From JBEVJC01 sp040510375 (GTDB lineage Bacteria > Bacteroidota > Bacteroidia > Chitinophagales > Chitinophagaceae), in NCBI GenBank assembly GCA_040510375.1, contig JBEVJC010000032.1, positions 1 to 29,710 of the forward strand: DNA of 29,710 nt, given 5' to 3'. A program made the position numbers and the translations under genes. Below the pieces are notes generated by a model. The model ran no database searches. It saw only the letters and a list, made by a program, of their open reading frames with translations, and was not told where the DNA came from. The first letter of the stretch is position 1, and every line of letters starts with the position of its first letter. Shown here piece after piece: positions 1-7,319 of this stretch.

Positions 1-123
1 GCAGCCATGGCATACTGAGTATTGCCATTTGAAGTTTGAATATTCAGATTAAAGTGCTAATTATCCAACGCACTACATGCTTACACTCTCAAAGATCTAT
101 GCTGTCGAAACCTGTACAGCCCC
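1..123 (-). ncRNA. ssrA: tmRNA (ssrA), 5' part, truncated by the window edge
   Basis: Read on the minus strand, this begins GGGGCTG and continues with AGGTTTCGACAGC, the conserved 5' end of transfer-messenger RNA. About 90 bases later comes the start of the tag reading frame, with codons for G-N-T-Q-Y-A-M-A-A (24-26 down to 1-2). The YAMAA ending is of the type seen in Bacteroidota proteolysis tags. tmRNA rescues stalled ribosomes with SmpB and marks the unfinished protein for proteases. The stop codon of the tag, the pseudoknots and the 3' tRNA-like half lie outside the window. The 5' end is placed at 123 from the conserved GGGG. A consensus -7 box lies just upstream. No coding gene is visible in 1-214. 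Confidence 0.9.
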
Positions 124-141
124 AGTTATTAATACGACTTA

Positions 142-149
142 CAAAAATA
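142..149 (-). promoter_or_regulatory. -7 promoter box for ssrA
   Basis: On the minus strand this reads TATTTTTG, an exact match to the Bacteroidota -7 consensus TAnnTTTG. It predicts transcription starting about 15 bases before the mature tmRNA 5' end, consistent with a short leader removed by RNase P. No clear -33 TTTG is seen at the expected distance. Confidence 0.6.
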
Positions 150-214
150 CGGATTCCTGTTTACACAGACACCATGTCTTGAAACCCATACCAGTCAATA
201 CATCTGCCTAATGG

Positions 215-1594
215 TTATTTTCCCCAACCAAACCAATCATTCCCGTTGGCATACAACATCAGCATCAGCAATAATACCATTCCCACCAGTTGCGCATACT
301 CAAGGAATTTTTCATTTGGCTTGCGACCACTGATCATTTCATACAGGGTGAACATTACATGCCCGCCGTCCAGCGCCGGGATCGGCAACAGGTTCATAAA
401 TGCCAGGATCACCGACAGGTAAGCGGTAAATCTCCAGAACGACTCCCAATCCCATACATCCGGGAACGCATTGGCAATTGCCTTAAATCCTCCCACCCCT
501 TTATATCCACCTGTCTTTGGATTCAATATCTTCCTGAACTGACCAATATAATCACTTAATGTGCTGCCCGTTTTCCGAACCCCTGCAGGGAAAGCCGCAA
601 AAAATCCATACTTGGTAACATTATACTGCAGCCATCCCAGGCTATCTGCCTGTTCCGGATTGGCCACGCCATATGGCCGGAACCCGATAAAACCTTCGCT
701 GTCTACATTGGTAGGCAACGCCAATTGTTCGCCATTGCGAGATACAATCAGGTTTACCTTCTGACCAGCATGTTTTATCAATCCACTACGAAGCTCATCA
801 AAATAAGTGACCCGCTGCGAATCCAGTCCGATGATTGAATCACCCCTTCTCAAACCTCCTTTATAAGCATTTGTTGTATCCGGAACTATCCAGGCAATGA
901 CTGGCATCCTGGGTTCAATAAGCGTAATGCGACCCTCTTTTTTGCCCTCAATAAGTTGTCCAAGTAAATCTTGTGGGATATTCAATTCCAGCGTTTTACC
1001 ATCACGCTCAATTGTCATTGAACGATCAGAAACTATCAGCCTTTTAAGCGTCTGTTCAAAATCATCAACGGGTTTATGATCGATTGCAAGGATTTTATCA
1101 CCGCTTCTCAATCCCAGTTTATATAAGGTAGTGTCCGTTACGGCGATGCCATATTTAAGGGAAGCAGAAGGAACTTTTTTATCGCCCCAGATCATCAGTA
1201 CAAATGCATAAACCACAAATGCAACCAATACGTTCATGATAATACCACCAAGCATAATAATAAGTCGCTGCCAGGCAGGTTTACTTCGGAACTCATAGGG
1301 TTTTGCCGGCGCTGCCATGGCTTCCTTGTCCATACTTTCATCAATCATCCCCGAGATCTTGACATAACCGCCCAATGGCAACCAGCCAATACCGTATACC
1401 GTATCGCCGATCTTCTTTTTAACCAGCGCAAACCAGGGATCAAAAAACAGGAAGAATTTTTCTACGCGGCAGCCAAACCATCTCGCAGTAATATAATGAC
1501 CGAATTCGTGGAGCACAATAAGGATGGATAATGCAAGTATCAATTGTCCTGCCTTCACCCCTACCACTGCCCAGTCGATTGCTAAAAGAACCAT
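215..1594 (-). CDS. rseP: RIP metalloprotease RseP (site-2 protease family)
   Basis: This is an inner-membrane zinc protease that cuts transmembrane segments, classically anti-sigma factors and leftover signal peptides. It is 459 residues long, the usual size. The N-terminal membrane segment carries the zinc motif HEFGH (H29, E30, H33). The C-terminal active-site motif NLLPIPALDGG supplies the third zinc ligand, D409. Between them are a membrane segment near residue 115 and two PDZ-like domains at about 145-220 and 230-310. The protein ends with another membrane helix. ATG is the only sensible start. It lies 205 bases downstream of dxr on the same strand. The dxr-rseP neighbourhood is common in bacteria, but the gap leaves room for a separate promoter: a near match GATATTTG sits at 1627-1634 on the minus strand. 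No terminator is evident before ssrA. Confidence 0.95.
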   Translation of the reverse strand: MVLLAIDWAVVGVKAGQLILALSILIVLHEFGHYITARWFGCRVEKFFLFFDPWFALVKKKIGDTVYGIGWLPLGGYVKISGMIDESMDKEAMAAPAKPYEFRSKPAWQRLIIMLGGIIMNVLVAFVVYAFVLMIWGDKKVPSASLKYGIAVTDTTLYKLGLRSGDKILAIDHKPVDDFEQTLKRLIVSDRSMTIERDGKTLELNIPQDLLGQLIEGKKEGRITLIEPRMPVIAWIVPDTTNAYKGGLRRGDSIIGLDSQRVTYFDELRSGLIKHAGQKVNLIVSRNGEQLALPTNVDSEGFIGFRPYGVANPEQADSLGWLQYNVTKYGFFAAFPAGVRKTGSTLSDYIGQFRKILNPKTGGYKGVGGFKAIANAFPDVWDWESFWRFTAYLSVILAFMNLLPIPALDGGHVMFTLYEMISGRKPNEKFLEYAQLVGMVLLLMLMLYANGNDWFGWGK

Positions 1595-1799
1595 AAATAA
1601 ATTGTAAAAATTTTAAACCAGAACCGCAAATATCAGTTAATTGGCCTTAATAATACGCTAATTTGACCTGTTTACAACCAACCGATCCATGAACGGTATA
1701 ACCACCCGTTAATACAGCCGCACCGCACTTCCCCCATGCCTACATCGCGTCAGTTAAAAAACACCGGCACAAAGGGATTGCGTCATCCGGCAATCACCA

Positions 1800-2972
1800 T
1801 CACAATTGCATCAGGTCAGCCGCAAAACTCCTCGCCTGCCCATCACTTTCATAATATTCCTCCAGGGTTGGGTTTTCGACAAACGCTACCTTCTGCATGG
1901 TCTTTTCGATGACATCGGTCATATCCAGGAAATTCACCCTGTTTCGCAGGAACGCATATACCGCGATCTCATTCGCCGCATTCATCACTGCAGGAAGATT
2001 ACCGCCCTTATTTAAAGCTTCCATTGATAAAGCCAGGTTACGGAACGTACGGAGATCCGGCTCTTCAAACGTAAGCGTATTGAACTTTTTAAAATCCATC
2101 CTTGGAAACTCATTGGGTAACCGTTTCGGGAAACCCAGCGCATACTGGATCGGCAGCTTCATATCAGGGATGCCCATCTGCGCCTTAATACTGCCATCCT
2201 CAAACTGCACCATACTATGTATAATACTCTGGGGATGCACCACCACCTGGATCTGGTCCGGCGTGAGATTGAATAACCATTTTGCTTCGATCATCTCCAG
2301 TCCCTTATTCATCAGCGTTGCTGAATCTACCGAGATCTTCGCTCCCATTGTCCAGTTGGGATGCTGTAATGCATGTTCCCTTTTTACATTGACAAGGTAA
2401 TTCGGTTTGCGGCCAAGGAACGGTCCGCCGGATGCAGTCAGGATCACTTTTTCAATCCGGTTACGCGTTTCACCAACCAGGCACTGGAAAATAGCAGAGT
2501 GTTCCGAATCGACCGGAATCACCGGCACCCGGTGTTCCACAGCTTTACGCATCACGATATCACCGGCAACCACCAGTGTTTCCTTGTTGGCAAGTGCCAC
2601 CGCCTTGCCGCTGGAAATAGCGCTGAGTGTGGGTTTCAGGCCGGCATAACCAACGATGGCTGCTAGCATCAGGTCGTAACAATCCATCGAGGCTACTTCA
2701 TCAAGCGCTTTCTCGCCGGCAAAAACCTTTACTTCGGTAGAGGATAGAGCCCTTAATACTTTATCATATTTACGGTCGTCGCCGATCACCACTATATTGG
2801 GCCGGTATTTTATTGCCTGCTCAATGAGCAGGTCTTCATTGGCATGGGCAGTGAGCACTTCTGCAGAAAACCTTTCGGGATGGGCAGCAATTACTTCAAG
2901 GGCCTGGGTTCCGATGGAACCGGTAGAACCATAAATGGCAATACGTCGGATGTTGGGTTGTTGTTCAGACAT
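1800..2972 (-). CDS. dxr: 1-deoxy-D-xylulose 5-phosphate reductoisomerase
   Basis: This enzyme converts 1-deoxy-D-xylulose 5-phosphate to 2-C-methyl-D-erythritol 4-phosphate with NADPH, the committed step of the MEP isoprenoid pathway in the cytoplasm. The NADPH-binding loop GSTGSIG is at residues 15-21. The metal- and substrate-binding segments DSEHSAIFQCL, TASGGPF and SVDSATLMNKGLEMIEA are all present. At 390 residues it has normal length. I chose the ATG at 2972 (MSEQQ). A longer reading from 2993 would add seven residues and overlap the end of the GH3 gene, whereas 2972 leaves a 2-base gap after the GH3 stop. Translational coupling with GH3 is therefore likely. Confidence 0.95.
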   Translation of the reverse strand: MSEQQPNIRRIAIYGSTGSIGTQALEVIAAHPERFSAEVLTAHANEDLLIEQAIKYRPNIVVIGDDRKYDKVLRALSSTEVKVFAGEKALDEVASMDCYDLMLAAIVGYAGLKPTLSAISSGKAVALANKETLVVAGDIVMRKAVEHRVPVIPVDSEHSAIFQCLVGETRNRIEKVILTASGGPFLGRKPNYLVNVKREHALQHPNWTMGAKISVDSATLMNKGLEMIEAKWLFNLTPDQIQVVVHPQSIIHSMVQFEDGSIKAQMGIPDMKLPIQYALGFPKRLPNEFPRMDFKKFNTLTFEEPDLRTFRNLALSMEALNKGGNLPAVMNAANEIAVYAFLRNRVNFLDMTDVIEKTMQKVAFVENPTLEEYYESDGQARSFAADLMQL

Positions 2973-2974
2973 GT

Positions 2975-4474
2975 TTATTCTATTTCCACCCACTGCCTGA
3001 GGTCATCAGCGATCTTGCGGTCATTACTTAAGCGGGGCACTTTGTTCTGCCCGCCTAGTTTTCCGACCGACTTCATATAATCGATGAATCCGTTTTTCCT
3101 GACAGCGGTTAGTTTAAGGGGTTTCAAAATATTACCGGTGATGAGGTCATCATAATAAACGTTTTTGCTCCGCAGGTTCTCATCTACCTTCCGGGCGAAC
3201 TCGGCCATGTTCTCGGGTTTGTTCTCAAACTCGATAAACCATTCGTGATACGATTTCCCTTCACCGCCACTTACAAACGGAGCGACTGTAAATTCGGTGA
3301 TGCTTACATTCGTTTCGCGTGCTGCCTTCAACAGACTCTGTTCCACTTCCTCCCCGATAACATGTTCTCCAAACGCAGAAATGAAATGTTTGGTACGTCC
3401 TGTAACCAGCAGCCGGTAAGGGTTTACGGAAACGAACTTGACCGTATCACCCAGATTATACCCCCAAAGCCCTGCATTACTGTTTATGATCATTGCATAG
3501 TTCTCCCCTACTTCCACTTCCTTTAAAGAAAGTCGCCGCGCACCGGCATTACCAATCTGCGAAGCAGGTACAAACTCAAAAAAGATTCCGCTATCCGTGT
3601 TCAGCAACATCCCTTCAGCATCCTGTGAATCCTGGAAGGCAAAAAATCCTTCACTTGCCGGAAACAATTCAATGGTATCAATCTTGCGACCAATACTTTC
3701 AAACAATTTTGCTTTATAGGGTTCAAAGTTCACCCCGCCCTGTACCATTACACTGAAATCGGGAAAGATTTCACCCACCGGTTTACCGGTCCGGCGCATC
3801 AGTTCATCAAAGTACATCTGCATCCATGGCGGGATCCCGCTGATGAGCGTCATGTTCTTATCAATGGTTTCGTCCACGATCTTGTTCAGCTTGGTTTCCC
3901 AGTCGTCAATACAATTGGTCTCGTAAGAGGGCAGCTGATTGGTCCGCAGGTATTGCGGAATATGGTGATTGACGATTCCACTTAAACGACCCGTAGGGAT
4001 ATCACCCACCCGTTCAAGCACCGGCGAACCGGACAGGAAGATCATTTTACCATTGGCAAAAGCTGAATTGCCCGACTGCGCCATATAACATAACAACGCG
4101 TTCCGGGCAGTATTGATATGATTGGGAATGGAATCCTTGGTAATCGGTATATACTTCGTGCCACTGGTGGTACCCGAGGTCTTGGCGAAATAAATAGGCC
4201 GGCCTTTCCAGAGTACATTGTGTTTACCTTGTTTGATGAGGTCTATATAAGGACGCAGTTGCTCGTAATCACGGATCGGTACTGCCTGCCGGAACTCCTC
4301 ATAGGTTTTTACGTTTTGGAGTCCATTCTGCTTCCCGAACTCTGTATTCCGTCCGATTTTCAATAAATTTTCGAGGATCACCTGCTGATCCTGTACTGCG
4401 GTCACCATTCCCTTCCTGATACCTTTATATATATAGGAAGCGAAGGGTTTTGCCAGGAAAGACTTGATTTTCAA
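2975..4474 (-). CDS. GH3 family acyl-acid adenylating/amidosynthetase-like protein
   Basis: This is a member of the GH3 family, named after plant auxin-amino acid synthetases of the ANL adenylating superfamily. Family enzymes activate a carboxylic acid with ATP and often join it to an amino acid; the substrate of the bacterial branch is not evident. The ATP-binding loop TSGTTSGTKYIPIT is at residues 99-112. The second adenylate motif region LFPASEGFFAF and the hinge-region motif LWGYNLGDTVKF are present. It is 499 residues long with no signal peptide. The start is TTG, because an in-frame stop lies two codons upstream. The gene is coupled to dxr. A perfect -7 box (TATCTTTG, 4550-4557, minus) would give a leader of about 70 bases. 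Confidence 0.88.
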   Translation of the reverse strand: MKIKSFLAKPFASYIYKGIRKGMVTAVQDQQVILENLLKIGRNTEFGKQNGLQNVKTYEEFRQAVPIRDYEQLRPYIDLIKQGKHNVLWKGRPIYFAKTSGTTSGTKYIPITKDSIPNHINTARNALLCYMAQSGNSAFANGKMIFLSGSPVLERVGDIPTGRLSGIVNHHIPQYLRTNQLPSYETNCIDDWETKLNKIVDETIDKNMTLISGIPPWMQMYFDELMRRTGKPVGEIFPDFSVMVQGGVNFEPYKAKLFESIGRKIDTIELFPASEGFFAFQDSQDAEGMLLNTDSGIFFEFVPASQIGNAGARRLSLKEVEVGENYAMIINSNAGLWGYNLGDTVKFVSVNPYRLLVTGRTKHFISAFGEHVIGEEVEQSLLKAARETNVSITEFTVAPFVSGGEGKSYHEWFIEFENKPENMAEFARKVDENLRSKNVYYDDLITGNILKPLKLTAVRKNGFIDYMKSVGKLGGQNKVPRLSNDRKIADDLRQWVEIE

Positions 4475-4549
4475 CTCTTAATGTTTATTTTTGAATATTC
4501 ATCGGCCCCGGATCGACAAGATATGGCAACGCGCCGGACCACCGAGGGG

Positions 4550-4557
4550 CAAAGATA
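4550..4557 (-). promoter_or_regulatory. -7 box upstream of the GH3-dxr pair
   Basis: The minus strand reads TATCTTTG, matching TAnnTTTG. A TTTG at 4572-4575 is only 14 bases upstream, shorter than the usual spacing of about 19-20, so the -33 element is doubtful. The predicted leader of about 70 bases is GC-rich and contains a 5-codon ATG-started frame that ends before the GH3 start. Confidence 0.4.
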
Positions 4558-4612
4558 AAGGAAGGCCGGGGCAAACACCGGGATTTAGCATATTTAAAAC
4601 TTTGACATTCCG

Positions 4613-4644
4613 TTTGCAGTGTTCATCTTTTCTCCTTACTTTTG
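4613..4644 (+). promoter_or_regulatory. Promoter of rplU-rpmA
   Basis: TTTG at 4613-4616 and TACTTTTG at 4637-4644 are separated by 20 bases, an exact Bacteroidota sigma-A type pair. Transcription should start near 4649, leaving a leader of about 14 bases before the rplU ATG. That is too short for a ribosomal-protein leader regulatory RNA. Confidence 0.75.
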
Positions 4645-4662
4645 CATCCCTAATTTTAGCAT

Positions 4663-4962
4663 ATGATAGCAGTAGTAAAAATAGCCGGACAGCAGTTCAA
4701 AGTTGAAAAAGACCAGACTTTGTACGTCCCTCATCTCGAAGGAAATGCTGGCGATAAAGTAGAACTGGAAGTTCTCCTGGCTGACGCCAATGGTCAGTTG
4801 TCTGTCGGGTCATCAATCGGCGCGAAAGTGCAGGCTGAGATCCTTGACCATGTAAAAGGTGATACCGTGATTGCCTATAAGCAAAAAAGGAGAAAGGGCT
4901 TTCATAAAAAGAAAGGTCACCGTACTGCTTATACTCAAATCAAAGTAACAAACATCGCTTAA
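4663..4962 (+). CDS. rplU: 50S ribosomal protein L21
   Basis: This is a structural protein of the large ribosomal subunit that binds 23S rRNA. It is 99 residues long with the typical L21 opening MIAVVKIAGQQFKV, a central beta-rich body, and the basic C-terminal signature with KQKRRKGFHKKKGHR followed by a final beta strand. The length fits the family. rpmA follows 50 bases later on the same strand, the near-universal L21-L27 pair, so they should form one transcript from the promoter at 4613-4644. Confidence 0.97.
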   Translation: MIAVVKIAGQQFKVEKDQTLYVPHLEGNAGDKVELEVLLADANGQLSVGSSIGAKVQAEILDHVKGDTVIAYKQKRRKGFHKKKGHRTAYTQIKVTNIA

Positions 4963-5012
4963 CCTGTTATTGATCCGGTATATTTCCGGGTATAACATCT
5001 AAACAAATAATC

Positions 5013-5282
5013 ATGGCACATAAGAAAGGTGAAGGTAGTGTAAAGAACGGCCGCGACTCCCAAAGCAAACGCCTTGGTGTAAAGATCTTCGGTGGTCAGC
5101 CGGCTATCTCCGGTAACATTATTGTTCGTCAGCGCGGAACCGAATATCATCCTGGTAAGAACGTTGGTGTTGGAAGAGATTTCACACTGTTTGCATTGGG
5201 AGATGGTGTTGTTGAATTCCGTAAAGGACGTAATAACAGGACCTATGTTTCGGTAAATCTTGCCGAAGCTGCAGAGGCTTAA
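5013..5282 (+). CDS. rpmA: 50S ribosomal protein L27
   Basis: This large-subunit protein has an N-terminal tail that reaches the peptidyl transferase centre. It is 89 residues long and starts MAHKKGEGSVKNGRDS. It continues with the highly conserved block RLGVKIFGGQ and the motif RQRGTEYHPG. It lacks the N-terminal extension that some Firmicutes cleave off: the residue after Met is already the mature AHKK. It is second in the operon after rplU. No clear terminator lies directly after it; the next transcription signal is the promoter of the Lys/Ala peptide. Confidence 0.97.
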   Translation: MAHKKGEGSVKNGRDSQSKRLGVKIFGGQPAISGNIIVRQRGTEYHPGKNVGVGRDFTLFALGDGVVEFRKGRNNRTYVSVNLAEAAEA

Positions 5283-5316
5283 TTCGTTGCATCAGCCATT
5301 TTTTGTGGAAAAAAAT

Positions 5317-5346
5317 TTTGTTAGTATAAAATTATTATTATTTTTA
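5317..5346 (+). promoter_or_regulatory. Promoter of the Lys/Ala-rich peptide gene, with flanking dyad
   Basis: TTTG at 5317-5320 and TATTTTTA at 5339-5346 (consensus TAnnTTTG, last base A) are separated by 18 bases. The spacer is almost pure A/T. A perfect 7-base dyad brackets it: GTTAGTA at 5320-5326 and TACTAAC at 5345-5351. The dyad could be an operator or chance in AT-rich DNA. The predicted transcript start near 5350 gives a leader of about 38 bases. Confidence 0.5.
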
Positions 5347-5387
5347 CTAACGATAACCCATTCTACTAAACATTAAATTCTAAAAAA

Positions 5388-5504
5388 ATGGCAACAAAGA
5401 AAAAAGCCGCTAAAAAAGCTGCACCAAAAAAAGTAGCTAAGAAAGCTGTTAAGAAAGCTGCTCCAAAAAAAGTAGCTAAGAAGAAGGCTGCAAAAAAGAA
5501 GTAA
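5388..5504 (+). CDS. 38-residue Lys/Ala-rich histone H1-like peptide
   Basis: This short ATG-TAA frame encodes 38 residues, of which 19 are Lys and 12 Ala, with no acidic residue. Its core is two near-identical 13-residue units (residues 9-21 and 22-34) built around APKKVAKK. The composition resembles the C-terminal tails of histone H1 and of bacterial Hc1-like or extended HU proteins, which bind DNA or RNA by charge. A nucleic-acid-binding or nucleoid role is therefore likely but inferred. The case for a real gene rests on its own promoter, a good hairpin terminator directly after it, and an open frame in which the repeat is kept at protein level. The position after L21-L27 could also suit an rRNA-binding role. 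No folded domain is expected. Confidence 0.78.
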   Translation: MATKKKAAKKAAPKKVAKKAVKKAAPKKVAKKKAAKKK

Positions 5505-5532
5505 TTAATTTATTTCTTTTGAAAATAACAGA

Positions 5533-5558
5533 GTCCCGGCCAATTGGTCGGGACTTTT
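5533..5558 (+). terminator. Rho-independent terminator after the Lys/Ala peptide
   Basis: A 9-base stem GTCCCGGCC / GGTCGGGAC (one G-T pair) with loop AATT is followed by TTTTGCTTTT. It lies 28 bases after the stop codon and before the PolX-like gene. Confidence 0.8.
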
Positions 5559-5593
5559 GCTTTTAATTATCTTCCGGTTGTAAATTGCGGGGT

Positions 5594-7270
5594 ATGACAA
5601 ATGCCGAAATCGCCGATAATTTCTCCCTCCTCTCCAAACTGATGGACATCAACGGGGAGAACTCGTTTAAGACGAAAACCTACTCCATAGCGGCTTTCCA
5701 GATAGAAAACCTGCCCGTCCAGTTAAAAGAACTATCACGCGAAGAAATTTTCCAGCAAAAAGGTATTGGCGGAAGTGTTGGAAATAAAGTAATGGAAATG
5801 CTGGAAACATCCCATCTGGATGTACTGCAACAATACATTTTAAATACCCCCGCGGGTGTGATTGAGATGCTTAATATCAAAGGCATCGGTCCAAAAAAGA
5901 TCCATACTATCTGGAAAGAAATGGAAATTGAATCAGTGGGTGAATTACTTTATGCATGTAATGAAAACCGTTTAACACGCTTTAAAGGCTTCGGGGAAAA
6001 GACACAATTGAACGTCCAGGAGGCAATTGAGTTTTATCTCCAAAACCAGGGATCCTTCCTTTTTTCACAGATTGAAGCCCTTTTTCCTCAAATTGACGGT
6101 TATTTGAAAAAAATATTTTTACCCTCCAAAGTGCACATAACGGGTGCTTACCGGAGACACGAACTGACCATTGATGAAATGGAATTTGTTATCCTGGAAG
6201 ACAACGAAACTATCAAGCCAAAATTCCAGACTGCACAACCTCCCGAGCTCATTGAAGAAACTCCCCGCAGCCTCTTTTATAGATTAAAAAATGGTCTCCG
6301 GCTGAAATTATATACAGGAGGTACACACCTGTCAGAAGAACTTTTCCGCACCACCGGATCACCATCATTTATCGCTGCATTTGCTGAGCGATTCCCATCA
6401 GTTGATTATACAAAATCAGAAGAAGAAATATTTGCACAGGCAGGATTGACATTTATCCCTCCGTTCCTCCGTGAACGACCGGCCATCATTGACGAAGTGA
6501 TGTCCGATAAATTGCAACCACTGATCCAGGTATCGGATATCAAAGGCATCATCCATAACCATAGCGACTGGAGTGATGGTGCCAACAGTATCGAAGAGAT
6601 GGCCCGTGAGTGTATGGAAAAAGGTTATGAATACCTGGTGCTTTCCGATCATTCCAAAGCCGCTGCCTATGCAAAGGGGTTGAGTGAACAACGGATCCGC
6701 GAACAACATCTGTTGATTGACCAGCTGAACCAGCAGCTGGCACCCTTCCGGATTTTCAAAAGCATCGAATGTGATATCCTCAATGATGGATCCATGGATT
6801 ACTCTGATGATGTGCTGGCAACATTCGACCTGGTGATCGCATCAATCCACAGTAATCTCAAGATGCCGGCTGATAAGGCCCTTACAAGGCTCCTGAAGGC
6901 CATCAATAACCCCTATGTAACCATCATTGGTCATCTTACTGGCCGTTTGCTGCTTAGCCGCCGTGGATACCCTGTGGATCACGAGGCCATTATTGAAGCT
7001 TGTGCAGCCAACAAAGTGGTACTTGAACTCAATGCACATCCAAGGCGACTTGATATTGATTATAACTGGATTCCCCTTGCAAGACAAAAAAACGTGCTGA
7101 TCTCCATCGATCCGGATGCCCACTACCTGGAAGGTTTTGGTGATGTGAAGTATGGTGTACTGGCTGGACAGAAAGGCGGACTTACAAAAGAAGGTAACCT
7201 GAGCAGTTACTCACTCGCGCAGTTTGAAGACTTCCTGGCAGAACGCCGTAAGTTTAAAGGACTATCCTGA
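5594..7270 (+). CDS. polX: PolX-like protein: helix-hairpin-helix, degenerate family X polymerase and PHP domains
   Basis: Bacterial PolX proteins join a gap-filling family X DNA polymerase to a metal-dependent PHP 3'-5' exonuclease for repair. Here (558 residues from the ATG at 5594) the HhH motifs KGIGGSVG, IKGIGPKK and FKGFGEKT are in the first 140 residues. The polymerase palm follows, then the PHP domain from about 315. The PHP motifs look intact: HNH (321-323), SDHS (351-354), ECD, IHS, GHLTGR and DPDAH near the end. The palm does not. The usual GS-YRRG...DxD block reads GAYRRHELTIDEMEF, so both metal-binding Asp are Glu (195, 197), and the later VDLR is LKLY with Lys238 at the third Asp. 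Polymerase activity is therefore doubtful; nuclease activity is plausible. A TTG start at 5585 is possible but less likely. Confidence 0.9.
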   Translation: MTNAEIADNFSLLSKLMDINGENSFKTKTYSIAAFQIENLPVQLKELSREEIFQQKGIGGSVGNKVMEMLETSHLDVLQQYILNTPAGVIEMLNIKGIGPKKIHTIWKEMEIESVGELLYACNENRLTRFKGFGEKTQLNVQEAIEFYLQNQGSFLFSQIEALFPQIDGYLKKIFLPSKVHITGAYRRHELTIDEMEFVILEDNETIKPKFQTAQPPELIEETPRSLFYRLKNGLRLKLYTGGTHLSEELFRTTGSPSFIAAFAERFPSVDYTKSEEEIFAQAGLTFIPPFLRERPAIIDEVMSDKLQPLIQVSDIKGIIHNHSDWSDGANSIEEMARECMEKGYEYLVLSDHSKAAAYAKGLSEQRIREQHLLIDQLNQQLAPFRIFKSIECDILNDGSMDYSDDVLATFDLVIASIHSNLKMPADKALTRLLKAINNPYVTIIGHLTGRLLLSRRGYPVDHEAIIEACAANKVVLELNAHPRRLDIDYNWIPLARQKNVLISIDPDAHYLEGFGDVKYGVLAGQKGGLTKEGNLSSYSLAQFEDFLAERRKFKGLS

Positions 7271-7319
7271 AACAACAGGAAGTTAGTAGTCAGGGATCAC
7301 TCCATTTGGAAAGTTATTT

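Noticed and set aside
4480..4501. Five-codon ATG frame in the GH3 leader
   Set aside because: It could be a leader peptide, but it has no repeated regulatory codons and no attenuator hairpin; chance is likely.
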